In this document: piece after piece, positions 44,491 through 53,068 of the stretch
Position numbering within the stretch: position 1 is the stretch's first letter
Layout of the letters: each line of letters opens with the position of its first letter
NCBI GenBank assembly: GCA_017983635.1
Contig: JAGOBA010000006.1
Location: 1-60,477, forward strand
Direction: 5' to 3'
Source of the DNA: Alphaproteobacteria bacterium
GTDB taxonomy: Bacteria; Pseudomonadota; Alphaproteobacteria; Micropepsales; Micropepsaceae
DNA: 60,477 nt
Notes under the pieces: generated by a model
Told to the model about the DNA's origin: nothing
What the model saw: only the letters and a program-made list of their open reading frames with translations
Databases searched by the model: none
Translations under genes and position numbers: made by a program

Positions 44491-45474
44491 GTGGCGAATT
44501 TGGATGGTGTTCTTGCAGGGTTGAAGGCGACGGCGGAGGCGACCCGCTTGCGCCTTTTGGCGCTTTTTACCAAGGCCGAACTGACCGTCACCGAGGTGAC
44601 GCAGATTTTGCGGCAAAGCCAGCCGCGCGTGAGCCGGCACCTGAAACTCATGTGCGAGGCCGGGCTTATCGAACGCATCAAAGAAGGAAGCTGGGTCTTC
44701 TATCGCCTTGCAGAAGAAGGCCCCGCCCGCGTAGTCGCGCAGAAATTGAGTGAACTTTTGCCGTGGGACGATGCGATTTTGACACGCGATCTGGAGCGGC
44801 TCGATGCCGTGCGCCGGCAGCGGATGGAATCCGCGCAGGCTTATTTCGCGTCAAGCGCCGCCGAGTGGGACCGCATTCGCGCGCTGCATATTCCCGAAGA
44901 TCAAGTCGAAGGCGCAGTGCTTGACCTCGTCGGCGGAGCGCCAGTTCCGTCCTATTTGGATCTGGGGACAGGAACGGGACGCATTCTGGAATTGGTGTCG
45001 CCGCTCGCTTCGCGCGCGGTTGGGATCGATCTCAACACGGAAATGCTGGCGCTGGCGCGGGCGCGCGTTGAGCGCGCTTCGCTCAATCATGTGCAGGTTC
45101 GGCGGGGCGATCTCTTTGAGCTGCCTTATGCCGATCAGAGCTTCGATCTGATCACGGTGCATCAGGTCTTGCACTACCTGCAGGATCCATCGGACGCCGT
45201 GGCGGAGGCTGCGCGGGTTTTGAAGCCGGGGGGTAAACTCGTCATCGTCGACTTTGCGCCACATGCGCTCGAGTTCTTACGTGACGAGCATCAACATCGG
45301 CGCTTGGGTTTTGCCGACAAGGAAGTATCGCAGTGGTGCAAGGCGGCCGGGCTGTCGCTGGCCGCGACGCGCACGTTGCCGCCGCGCGGCGATGCTGGGC
45401 TGACTGTCGTCGTGTGGCTGGCCGTTGCGCCGGCTGTGCCGCAGCGGCGTTCGAAGACCGCGGAGGCCGCCTGA
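44491..45474 (+). CDS. sahR: ArsR-family regulator fused to a SAM-dependent methyltransferase domain (SahR type)
   Basis: SahR senses S-adenosylhomocysteine and controls the methionine cycle. The 327-residue protein has an ArsR winged HTH ('EATRLRLLALFTKAELTVTE', 'RVSRHLKLMCEAGLIERIK') followed by a class I methyltransferase domain ('YLDLGTGTGRILELV', 'VGIDLNTEMLALAR', 'VLHYLQDPSDAVAEAARVLK'). The GTG start at 44491 has GGAGG 8 bases upstream, which fits better than the ATG at 44476 that overlaps that site. It overlaps metF (TGATG) and so autoregulates the operon (inference from organisation). Confidence 0.86.
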   Translation: MANLDGVLAGLKATAEATRLRLLALFTKAELTVTEVTQILRQSQPRVSRHLKLMCEAGLIERIKEGSWVFYRLAEEGPARVVAQKLSELLPWDDAILTRDLERLDAVRRQRMESAQAYFASSAAEWDRIRALHIPEDQVEGAVLDLVGGAPVPSYLDLGTGTGRILELVSPLASRAVGIDLNTEMLALARARVERASLNHVQVRRGDLFELPYADQSFDLITVHQVLHYLQDPSDAVAEAARVLKPGGKLVIVDFAPHALEFLRDEHQHRRLGFADKEVSQWCKAAGLSLAATRTLPPRGDAGLTVVVWLAVAPAVPQRRSKTAEAA

Positions 45475-46334
45475 TGTCCCTTGCCGTTTCGTTCGAGTTT
45501 TTTCCGCCGCGCACGGATGAGATGGAGGCGCAGTTGTGGCGTTCCATCGCGCGGTTGGCACCGCTCCATCCGTCGTTCGTCTCGGTGACCTATGGCGCCG
45601 GCGGCACGACGCGCGAGCGGACGCACTCCACGATCAAGCGTATGCTCGCGGAGACGCAGTTGAAGCCGGCGGCGCATCTGACGTGTGTCGGTTCTTCGCG
45701 CGAGGCGATCGACGAGATCGTGCGCGACTACTTGCGCTCGGGCGTGCGTCATATCGTGGCGTTGCGCGGCGACATGCCGGAGCCTGGGCCCTATGCGCAG
45801 ATAGCCGACGGATATGAAACGACGCCGGATTTGATTCAGGGCGTTCGCAAGATTTGGCCGTTCGAAATTAGCGTTTCCGCCTATCCCGAGAAGCATCCGG
45901 ATTCGCCGTCGGTCGAGCATGATTACGCGCTTCTGAAAGCCAAGATCGACGCCGGGGCTACGCGGGCGATCACGCAGTTCGTCTATGACACCGACGTCGT
46001 GTTGCGTTTTGCGGACCGGGCCTATCGTGAGGGTATTCGCATTCCGATTGTGCCCGGGATCATGCCGGCGACGAACTTCAAGGGCGTTGTGCGAATGGCG
46101 AAGCGGTGCGGCGCTTCGATTCCGGATTCGCTGGCCCGGAAGTTCGAGGGGCTCGACGACGATCTGGAGACGCGCAAGCTGATTGCGGCGACGGTTGCGG
46201 CGGAGCAGGTCGAAAAACTGCGGCGGCACGGCTTTGACGCGTTTCATTTTTATACATTGAACCAGGCGGATCTGACGTTTGCGATCTGCCACTTACTGGG
46301 CGTGCGTGCGCAAGCCCCGGCGGCATCGGCATGA
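45474..46334 (+). CDS. metF: Methylenetetrahydrofolate reductase
   Basis: MetF reduces 5,10-methylene-THF to 5-methyl-THF, the methyl donor for MetH. The 286-residue product has the family blocks '[17 protein letters not shown]', '[18 protein letters not shown]', '[14 protein letters not shown]', '[13 protein letters not shown]' and '[13 protein letters not shown]'. Its start overlaps the stop of sahR and its stop overlaps metH (ATGA), so the three genes are one translationally coupled unit. Confidence 0.95.
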   Translation: MSLAVSFEFFPPRTDEMEAQLWRSIARLAPLHPSFVSVTYGAGGTTRERTHSTIKRMLAETQLKPAAHLTCVGSSREAIDEIVRDYLRSGVRHIVALRGDMPEPGPYAQIADGYETTPDLIQGVRKIWPFEISVSAYPEKHPDSPSVEHDYALLKAKIDAGATRAITQFVYDTDVVLRFADRAYREGIRIPIVPGIMPATNFKGVVRMAKRCGASIPDSLARKFEGLDDDLETRKLIAATVAAEQVEKLRRHGFDAFHFYTLNQADLTFAICHLLGVRAQAPAASA

Positions 46335-49300
46335 ACAAGACGGAACGGACGGCGCGCTTTCAGGCGCTCATCGATGCTGCGCGCGAGCGGATCTTGATGC
46401 TCGACGGCGCCAAGGGCGCGATGATTCAGACGTACAAGCTCTCGGAGGACGACTACCGGGGTTCGCGGTTTGCGAACTTGACGCATGATCTGAAGGGCAA
46501 TCACGATCTGCTCGCGATCACGAAGCCGTCGGTGTTGACGGACATTCACGATGCCTTCTTGGATGCGGGTTCGGACATCATCCAGACGAATACGTTCAAC
46601 GCGCAGAAGATCAGTCAGGCGGACTATGGCTGTGAACATCTGAGTGCGGAGATCAACGTTGCCGCCGCACGGGTGGCGCGGGCAAGCGCGGACAAGTTTT
46701 CGAGCGCAGACAAACCGCGCTGGGTCGTGGGCTCCGTCGGGCCGACGAATAAGACGGCGTCCTTGTCGCCGGATGTGAACGATCCTGGGTTCCGGGCGAT
46801 CACGTTCGATGAGCTGGTTGCGGCCTACAAAGAACAGATCGCGGCGCTGGTCGAGGGTGGGGTCGACGCGCTGATCGTCGAGACGATCTTCGATACGTTG
46901 AATGCGAAAGCGGCGGGCTATGCCGCGGAGCTGGTGTTCGACGACGTCGGGTTTCGCGTGCCGATTTGGTTTTCGGGGACGATTACGGACAAGTCGGGCC
47001 GCACGCTGACCGGGCAGACGACGGAGGCTTTCTGGCATTCGATCCGGCATACGAAGCCGTTTGCGGTGGGGTTGAACTGCGCGCTTGGTGCAGAGGACTT
47101 GCGCCAGTACGTCGCCGATCTCTCGCGCGTTGCGGATACGATGGTGTCGACGCATCCGAACGCGGGTTTGCCGAATGCGTTCGGCGGCTATGACGACTCG
47201 CCCGAGTATATGGCCGGTGTGCTCGGCGAGTTCGCACAGGCCGGGTTGCTCAATATCGTGGGCGGGTGCTGCGGCGTGTCGCCGAAGCACATCAAAGCGA
47301 TCGCGGCGGCGGTGAAGCCGCATCGGCCGCGGGTTGTCCCGACGCTGACCAAGCAGATGCGGTTGTCCGGGCTGGAGCCGTTCGTCCTGACGCAGGAGAC
47401 GAACTTCGTCAACGTGGGCGAGCGGACGAATGTCACGGGTTCGGCGAAGTTCCGCAAGTTGATCACCGACGGCAAGTATGACGAGGCGCTGGATATCGCG
47501 CAGGGTCAGGTCGAGAACGGCGCGCAGATCATCGACGTCAACATGGACGAGGGTCTGCTCGACAGCGAGAAGGCAATGGTGCGCTTCCTCAATCTAATTG
47601 CGGCGGAGCCCGAGATTGCGCGCGTGCCGGTAATGATCGACTCGTCCAAGTGGTCGGTGATCGAGGCAGGTCTCAAGTGCGTGCAGGGCAAGCCGGTCGT
47701 GAACTCGATCAGCTTGAAGGAAGGCGAAGCTTCGTTCATCGAGCACGCCGAGAAGTGCAGGCGCTATGGGGCGGCGGTCGTCGTGATGGCGTTCGACGAG
47801 AAGGGTCAGGCGGATACAGCGGAACGCAAGTTCGAGATCTGCAAGCGCTCCTACGATGTGCTGGTCAATAAAGTTGGGTTTGCGCCGGAAGACATCATCT
47901 TCGATCCGAACATCTTTGCGGTGGCAACGGGCATCGAGGAGCACAACGACTACGCCAATGCGTTCATCGAGGCGGCGGCACGGATCCGCAAGGAACTGCC
48001 GCATGCGCATGTGTCGGGCGGCGTGTCGAACATCTCGTTCGCGTTTCGCGGCAACGAGCCGGTGCGCGAGGCGATGCACTCGGCCTTTCTCTATCATGCG
48101 ATTAAGGCCGGCATGAGCATGGGGATCGTGAATGCGGGGCAGCTTACGGTTTATGAGGACATGCCGGGCGAGCTGCGCGACGCGGTGGAAGACGTGCTGT
48201 TGAATCGGCGCGCGGATTCGACGGAGCGGTTGTTGAATGTGGCAGGCCGCTACAAGAACAGCGGCGAGGCCCGGGTGGAAGAGACACTCGCGTGGCGCGA
48301 GGCGCCGGTCGAAGAGCGAATCAAACATGCGCTGGTGCACGGGATCGACGAGTTCGTCGTCGCCGACACGGAAGAGGCGCGGGCCAAGGCGAAGCGGCCA
48401 CTCGACGTGATCGAAGGGCCTTTGATGGCGGGTATGAATGTCGTCGGCGACCTGTTCGGCGCGGGCAAGATGTTCCTGCCGCAGGTCGTGAAGTCAGCGC
48501 GGGTGATGAAGAAGGCCGTCGGCTATCTCGTGCCGTTCATGGATGCGGAGAAGGACGCGGCCGGCACGGCGCGCGAGGCCAAAGGCAAGATCGTCATGGC
48601 GACGGTCAAAGGCGACGTGCACGATATCGGCAAGAACATCGTGGGCGTCGTGCTTCAATGCAACAACTACGACGTGGTCGATCTGGGCGTGATGGTGCCG
48701 GCGGCGAAGATCATCGAAGCGGCGCGAGCGGAGAAGGCAGACATCATCGGGCTGTCCGGCCTGATCACACCGTCGCTGGACGAGATGTGCCATGTGGCGG
48801 CGGAGATGGAGCGCGCTGGCTTCGACATTCCGCTCCTCATCGGTGGTGCCACGACGTCGAAGGTGCATACGGCGGTCAAGATTGAGCCGAACTATAAGCG
48901 GGGCGCCACGGTTTACGTGACGGATGCGAGCCGCGCGGTCGGCGTGGCGTCGAGCTTGCTCTCGAAAGAGCAGCGCGGCGCGTTCGTCGATGCCACGCGC
49001 ATCGAGTATGAGAAGATCGCGGCCAGCTATGCACGCGGGAAGTCGCCGGAGAAGCGGTTGCCGTTGTCGGAGGCGCGCGCGAACCGGATGAAGGTCGACT
49101 GGAAAGCATGCACGCCACCGGTGCCGCGGTTCTTTGGGGTGAAAGCCTACGACAAGATCGATCTGAAGGCCGTTGCCAAGTACATCGATTGGACGCCGTT
49201 CTTCCGCACGTGGGAGCTTGTCGGCACGTATCCGATGATCCTTGAGGACGACAAGGTCGGCGCGACGGCGCGGGCGCTCTATGCGGATGCGCAGAAAATG

Positions 49301-50056
49301 CTTGGGCGCATTTTCGAGGGCGGTTGGTTGAAGGCGCGGGCGGCGGTCGGGTTCTGGCCGGCGAACTCGGTCGGCTTCGACGACATCGAATTCTACGTGG
49401 ACGCGGAGCGTTCGAAGGTGCTGAGCACGTTCCATACGTTGCGCCAGCAAATGAAGCGTGACGACGGGCGGCCGAATTTGGCTTTGGCGGATTTCATCGC
49501 GCCGAAGGAAACGGGCGTGGGGGATTTCCTCGGCGCGTTCGCGGTTACGGCGGGCCACGGCGAGATCGAGCGGAGCCTGGTGTTCAAGCGCGCGAACGAT
49601 GATTACGACGGCATTCTGTTCAAGGCGCTGGGCGACCGGTTGGCCGAGGCGCTTGCCGAATACACGCACGAGCGCGTGCGGCGCGAGCTTTGGGGCTATG
49701 CGCGGGGCGAAAACTTGAGCAACGCGGATTTGATCGCGGAGAAGTATCGCGGCATTCGTCCGGCGCCCGGCTATCCCGCGCAGCCGGACCATACTGAGAA
49801 GGAGACGCTGTTCCGCGTGCTTGATGCCGGCGCGAACGCGGGAATGGAGTTGACCGAGAGCTTTGCGATGACGCCTGGGTCGTCGGTGAGCGGGCTCTAT
49901 TTCAGCCATCCGGACGCGGTCTATTTCGGCGTCGGCCGCATCGAGCGCGATCAGGTTGAGGACTACGCGAAGCGGAAGGGCATGACGCTGACGGAGGCGG
50001 AACGGTGGCTTGCACCGAACCTCAACTACGTGCCGGGCAAGGCGGAGGCGGCTTAG
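46331..50056 (+). CDS. metH: Cobalamin-dependent methionine synthase
   Basis: MetH moves the methyl group of 5-methyl-THF to homocysteine. The 1241-residue product has all four modules: homocysteine/zinc domain with Cys250 in 'GLNCALGA' and Cys313/Cys314 in 'GGCCGVSP'; folate domain ('[17 protein letters not shown]'); cobalamin domain with His764 in '[14 protein letters not shown]'; and C-terminal AdoMet-activation domain ('[20 protein letters not shown]'-type end, here '[16 protein letters not shown]'). It is full length, so reductive activation should be intact. It ends the sahR-metF-metH operon. Confidence 0.97.
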   Translation: MNKTERTARFQALIDAARERILMLDGAKGAMIQTYKLSEDDYRGSRFANLTHDLKGNHDLLAITKPSVLTDIHDAFLDAGSDIIQTNTFNAQKISQADYGCEHLSAEINVAAARVARASADKFSSADKPRWVVGSVGPTNKTASLSPDVNDPGFRAITFDELVAAYKEQIAALVEGGVDALIVETIFDTLNAKAAGYAAELVFDDVGFRVPIWFSGTITDKSGRTLTGQTTEAFWHSIRHTKPFAVGLNCALGAEDLRQYVADLSRVADTMVSTHPNAGLPNAFGGYDDSPEYMAGVLGEFAQAGLLNIVGGCCGVSPKHIKAIAAAVKPHRPRVVPTLTKQMRLSGLEPFVLTQETNFVNVGERTNVTGSAKFRKLITDGKYDEALDIAQGQVENGAQIIDVNMDEGLLDSEKAMVRFLNLIAAEPEIARVPVMIDSSKWSVIEAGLKCVQGKPVVNSISLKEGEASFIEHAEKCRRYGAAVVVMAFDEKGQADTAERKFEICKRSYDVLVNKVGFAPEDIIFDPNIFAVATGIEEHNDYANAFIEAAARIRKELPHAHVSGGVSNISFAFRGNEPVREAMHSAFLYHAIKAGMSMGIVNAGQLTVYEDMPGELRDAVEDVLLNRRADSTERLLNVAGRYKNSGEARVEETLAWREAPVEERIKHALVHGIDEFVVADTEEARAKAKRPLDVIEGPLMAGMNVVGDLFGAGKMFLPQVVKSARVMKKAVGYLVPFMDAEKDAAGTAREAKGKIVMATVKGDVHDIGKNIVGVVLQCNNYDVVDLGVMVPAAKIIEAARAEKADIIGLSGLITPSLDEMCHVAAEMERAGFDIPLLIGGATTSKVHTAVKIEPNYKRGATVYVTDASRAVGVASSLLSKEQRGAFVDATRIEYEKIAASYARGKSPEKRLPLSEARANRMKVDWKACTPPVPRFFGVKAYDKIDLKAVAKYIDWTPFFRTWELVGTYPMILEDDKVGATARALYADAQKMLGRIFEGGWLKARAAVGFWPANSVGFDDIEFYVDAERSKVLSTFHTLRQQMKRDDGRPNLALADFIAPKETGVGDFLGAFAVTAGHGEIERSLVFKRANDDYDGILFKALGDRLAEALAEYTHERVRRELWGYARGENLSNADLIAEKYRGIRPAPGYPAQPDHTEKETLFRVLDAGANAGMELTESFAMTPGSSVSGLYFSHPDAVYFGVGRIERDQVEDYAKRKGMTLTEAERWLAPNLNYVPGKAEAA

Positions 50057-50383
50057 CTATCGCCGCTTCGCCCAGCGTTCGGCCCAGTCGTGGAGGCCCA
50101 GTAGTTCCTTGAGCAGGCGTTCGCCTTCGGTGGTCAGTGCGTAACCTGCTTCGCGTTGCGCGATGATGTCGGCGTCGCGGAGTTCGGCGAGGCGGGTGTT
50201 GAGGATCGTCGGGCTTATATCGCCGCAGGCGGTTTGCAGGTCGCGGAAGGTGAGCGGCTTGCGGTGCAATTCCCAGATCACGCGGAGGCTCCAGCGGCGA
50301 CCTAAGAGATCGAGCAGCGCCATGATCGGGCGGCCGGTGGTCGAGCCGCGGACGGGGATTCCGGGTTTTGCGGATTTGGCCAT
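50057..50383 (-). CDS. HxlR-family winged-helix regulator
   Basis: The 108-residue protein has the HxlR signature: 'ALLDLLGRRWSLRVIWELHRKPLTF' (about 22-46, quoted across) and 'ISPTILNTRLAELRDADIIA'. These dimeric repressors often sense aldehydes, quinones or oxidants. One Cys ('QTACGD') is present. It is divergent from the carboxymuconolactone decarboxylase gene, with two near-identical palindromes between them (50394-50410 and 50428-50444). The metH gene lies just downstream on the other strand. Confidence 0.9.
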   Translation of the reverse strand: MAKSAKPGIPVRGSTTGRPIMALLDLLGRRWSLRVIWELHRKPLTFRDLQTACGDISPTILNTRLAELRDADIIAQREAGYALTTEGERLLKELLGLHDWAERWAKRR

Positions 50384-50393
50384 GAGTCATTGT

Positions 50394-50410
50394 GCTACAA
50401 ATTATGTAGC
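50394..50410. promoter_or_regulatory. Palindromic operator copy 1 (GCTACAAATTATGTAGC)
   Basis: The 17-bp site has perfect GCTACA / TGTAGC arms around an AATTA centre. It starts 10 bases from the HxlR ATG. The second copy lies 34 bases away, centre to centre. The arrangement fits autorepression and co-control of the divergent gene. Confidence 0.7.
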
Positions 50411-50427
50411 AAGGCAAGCGGCGCTGT

Positions 50428-50444
50428 GCTACAAAAGATGTAGC
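50428..50444. promoter_or_regulatory. Palindromic operator copy 2 (GCTACAAAAGATGTAGC)
   Basis: The same GCTACA / TGTAGC arms as copy 1, with AAAGA in the centre. It ends 15 bases before the ATG of the decarboxylase-family gene, overlapping its probable promoter. Confidence 0.7.
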
Positions 50445-50459
50445 AACAGGAGCTGTGTT

Positions 50460-51017
50460 ATGGCCGAACCACGTATCGCACCCGCCGAGCCGCCGTTTTC
50501 CGATGCCGTTCAAGGGACGCTGGAGCGGTTGATGCCGCCGGGGCTTCCGCCGTTGGTGTTGTTCGCGACACTGGCGCGGAGCGAGAGAGCGTTCGCGCGC
50601 TTCATGGCGGCGGGGTTGCTCGACAAGGGGCCGCTTCCGATGCGTGACCGCGAGATCATGATCGATCGGACGTGTGCGCGCACGGGCTCCGAGTACGAGT
50701 GGGGCGTGCATATCGCGCTGTTCGCCGAGCGGGTTGGGTTTTCGAAGGACGAGGTTGCCGCGACGACCGCGCCTGGCGTGGATGTGGTTTGGTCCGCGCG
50801 CGAGCGGTTGATCATCCAGCTCGCGGACGAACTGCATGACACGTCGACGATCGGCGCGGGGCTGTGGCCCGCCTTGAAGGCGGAGTTTTCCGACGAGCAG
50901 ATTTTGGAGCTGATATTGCTGGCCGGCTTCTATCACACGGTCGCGTATCTCACGAACGGGTTGATGCTGCCGCTCGAGGCCTATGCGGCACGGTTTCCGT
51001 CAAAGAATGTGGGGTAG
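50460..51017 (+). CDS. Carboxymuconolactone decarboxylase (CMD/AhpD-fold) family protein
   Basis: The 185-residue protein has the CMD core 'DREIMIDRTCARTGSEYEWGVHIALFAERVG': the single Cys in 'CARTG' and the Glu/His of 'EYEWGVH' are in register, but the second Cys of the usual CxxC is replaced by Thr (positions 'CART'). It may therefore not be a peroxidase-type AhpD. AGGAG lies ahead of the ATG at 50460. It is divergent from HxlR, the probable repressor. Its end overlaps the convergent DUF4345 gene. Confidence 0.85.
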   Translation: MAEPRIAPAEPPFSDAVQGTLERLMPPGLPPLVLFATLARSERAFARFMAAGLLDKGPLPMRDREIMIDRTCARTGSEYEWGVHIALFAERVGFSKDEVAATTAPGVDVVWSARERLIIQLADELHDTSTIGAGLWPALKAEFSDEQILELILLAGFYHTVAYLTNGLMLPLEAYAARFPSKNVG

Positions 51018-51368
51018 GGCGATCAGGGCGCCGACGCCGAACTCGAAGGCGATCGAGGTGAGGTTGAAGCGGGTCATCGCACGGTCGAAGAGCGCGGAGC
51101 AGAGGCGGCAGACGCCAGCGAGCAGCCAGCCCAAGGCCAGCGTCAGGAACGCGTGCGGCTCTCCGGTCACGAGCGGATAGAGCGAGACACCGATGAAGAC
51201 GCCGCCATAAGTCGCGCGGACTTCGGAGATCGAGTGCGCAAGCCCCGGCACTTTTTGCAGGCCGATGAGATCGAGTGCGCCTTCGGGGCGGATCAGGCCG
51301 AAGAGGCCCAAGCCCAAACTGAAGAGGGTTGCGAGATAGGACAGTACGGTTAAGGCGCTCAGTTCCAT
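51000..51368 (-). CDS. DUF4345 membrane protein
   Basis: The 122-residue protein has four hydrophobic segments and matches DUF4345-type proteins ('SYLATLFSLGLGLFGLIRPE', 'VRATYGGVFIGVSLYPLVTG'). Function unknown. It overlaps the convergent decarboxylase gene end by 18 bases. An intrinsic terminator for the next upstream gene lies between 51387 and 51413, so this gene probably has its own promoter in the short gap. Confidence 0.75.
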   Translation of the reverse strand: MELSALTVLSYLATLFSLGLGLFGLIRPEGALDLIGLQKVPGLAHSISEVRATYGGVFIGVSLYPLVTGEPHAFLTLALGWLLAGVCRLCSALFDRAMTRFNLTSIAFEFGVGALIALPHIL

Positions 51369-51386
51369 GTCATGTTCCGCGCATTG

Positions 51387-51413
51387 AAAAAGGGCCGGAT
51401 CTCTCCGGCCCCT
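51387..51413 (-). terminator. Intrinsic terminator for the 25-residue protein gene
   Basis: The minus strand reads GGGGCCGGA-GAGA-TCCGGCCC then TTTTT (51391-51387). The stem is 8 bp with a four-base loop and a T-run, a textbook intrinsic terminator, 36 bases after the small gene's stop. Confidence 0.85.
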
Positions 51414-51448
51414 TTGAATTCCCCGCAGTCGTTCGCGGCGGTGCGTCT

Positions 51449-51526
51449 CTAGAGGATTCCCATCACTATGGCACCGAGAAACGCGAAAACGACCCCTGTT
51501 GTGATGAGACTTAGCTGCTCAGCCAT
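51449..51526 (-). CDS. 25-residue single-span membrane microprotein
   Basis: The reading frame is ATG at 51526 to TAG at 51449, giving MAEQLSLITTGVVFAFLGAI plus VMGIL, i.e. almost entirely one hydrophobic helix. A near-perfect AAGGAGG lies 9 bases upstream, and an intrinsic terminator follows. This is strong evidence for a deliberate tiny gene, too short for standard gene finders. It resembles regulatory membrane microproteins (CydX- or KdpF-like), but I cannot identify its partner. No neighbouring oxidase or ATPase is present. Confidence 0.75.
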   Translation of the reverse strand: MAEQLSLITTGVVFAFLGAIVMGIL

Positions 51527-51648
51527 TTGGAGCGCCTCCTTCTTTCCCGTCAGGGTGCCTTGATTTAGGCACAATTTGTCGCAGAGCCCAACTCAATTCG
51601 ATACGGCAGTGCAACAAATCCACCGGTGCGTTCCGGTAAGGCATTGAG

Positions 51649-52341
51649 TTACCAAGGGATTTCCGCGCCATCATAGTTAAGAAAGCGGCCGTTATCCCCA
51701 GGCTTTAGCTCCGCAATAATCTTGCGCAGCGCACTGATGGACGAATTGGGGGTGAGCGTTGCGCTTGGGCCACCCATGTCGGTCTGCACCCACCCAGGAT
51801 GCAATGAGGCGACAATAATCCCATCGGCCTCGAGAGCCTGCGCCATGCCGCGCATCGCGTTGTTCAGGGCGGCTTTCGAGGAACGGTAAATGAGGGCGCT
51901 GCCGTCGTGGCGCGCGGTCGAACCCATCGCGCTGGTGATGGCGACCGCCTTCTTCTCGCGGCTCTTCATTAGGTTTCCGCGGAACGTTTCCAGCATGCGA
52001 ACGGGCCCCAGCGTGTTCACGTTCAGCGTTCGCATCCACGCGTCGTAGTCGATGTCGCCGGGGCGTTGATGGTCGCCGCCGTAGACGCCGGCATTATTGA
52101 TCAAGATATCGATCGGCTCGGCGCCGATTTCGTTCGCCAGATGCGCGACCGAGGCGGCGGACGAAACATCGAGCGGGTGTACGGTGACATGCCCCTTCGA
52201 GGCGGCGGCGAGATCGAGCAGCGCTTGGGCTTCGCCGGGGTGGCGGGTGCAGGCGAGGATGCGTGCACCCTCGGTCGCGTATTGGCGCACGAACTCAAGG
52301 CCTAAACCCCGGTTCGTGCCGGTGATCAAGATTGTTTTCAT
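51649..52341 (-). CDS. SDR-family oxidoreductase (C-factor/sniffer-like)
   Basis: The 230-residue protein has the Rossmann motif TGTNRGLG (residues 7-14), the 'ILINNAGVYGG' block and the active-site Tyr-x3-Lys in 'ALIYRSSKAALNNAM'. It should reduce or oxidise a small carbonyl or alcohol with NAD(P)H. The start at 52341 (MKTILITGT) is the canonical SDR beginning; a GTG at 52350 is also in frame. There is no strong Shine-Dalgarno. Confidence 0.88.
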   Translation of the reverse strand: MKTILITGTNRGLGLEFVRQYATEGARILACTRHPGEAQALLDLAAASKGHVTVHPLDVSSAASVAHLANEIGAEPIDILINNAGVYGGDHQRPGDIDYDAWMRTLNVNTLGPVRMLETFRGNLMKSREKKAVAITSAMGSTARHDGSALIYRSSKAALNNAMRGMAQALEADGIIVASLHPGWVQTDMGGPSATLTPNSSISALRKIIAELKPGDNGRFLNYDGAEIPW

Positions 52342-52372
52342 GGGCAGCACATGGGTGGCGCGCGCTTGGGCG

Positions 52373-53068
52373 TCAATAGTGCAGCTTCATCGGCAGGCGG
52401 TTCTCACGCGCTAGGCGGCACATTTCGTAGAAGACGGCGAAGCCGAATTGCGCCTGCGTTTCGAAGGTGTCTGTCTCGCTCAGCTTGCGGGCGCGCCAGC
52501 CGGCGATGTCGGTCGCGCTGGCGCCCCAGTTGGCCTCATTGAGGTACTCGAGGGCGTTCCAGAGAAGTTCGATCGATCCCGCCTTGATGGGCGCGCCATT
52601 CGGTTCTTTCATGCCGATGCCGAAGGTGAAGTTCATCGGGTACCAGATGCTGCAGTTCATGATCTCCCAAACGGGATCCTTCTTCTCCGCCTTCATCGAG
52701 GCGTCGACCGCAGGATCACTGTTCCAGGTCTTCATGAACGCTGTCGGGCGTGGCAGATGGGGGTTGGCCGTGTAGGCGGTCAGCAAGATCGCGCCGCCGA
52801 AGCCTGCAATGCCGAGTTCGCCGGTGAAGTGCGGTGGCAGCATGCCTTCCTGCCACGCCAACGGCTCTTTCAAATGGTCTTTGAGCTTGAAGCTCGCTTC
52901 TTCAAGCCACTCGGCGATCACGCCTTGCAGCTCGACCGGATCGGTAACGGCATCGCGCGAGGCCTGTTGCTGACCGAAAGGCGACAGGTCGCCCGGCCGG
53001 CTGCGGCTGCTTTGCCATTCGGCCGAGTAGTAGCGCGTCAGCGTTCCGACGAAGAGATCGACGTTCAT
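52373..53068 (-). CDS. Unknown protein coupled to the 5-oxoprolinase-type gene
   Basis: I do not recognise a family. The 231-residue protein starts [20 protein letters not shown], is soluble, rich in Trp/Tyr and Met ('[20 protein letters not shown]'), and has no signal peptide or membrane segment. Its start overlaps the stop of the upstream HyuA/HyuB gene (ATGA), so it is translationally coupled to it and probably works in the same pathway, for example as a cofactor or regulatory subunit (inference). Confidence 0.65.
   Translation of the reverse strand: MNVDLFVGTLTRYYSAEWQSSRSRPGDLSPFGQQQASRDAVTDPVELQGVIAEWLEEASFKLKDHLKEPLAWQEGMLPPHFTGELGIAGFGGAILLTAYTANPHLPRPTAFMKTWNSDPAVDASMKAEKKDPVWEIMNCSIWYPMNFTFGIGMKEPNGAPIKAGSIELLWNALEYLNEANWGASATDIAGWRARKLSETDTFETQAQFGFAVFYEMCRLARENRLPMKLHY

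Noticed and set aside
48494..49909. 471-residue minus-strand open reading frame opposite metH
   Set aside because: Shadow ORF; the plus-strand cobalamin and activation domains account for the sequence.
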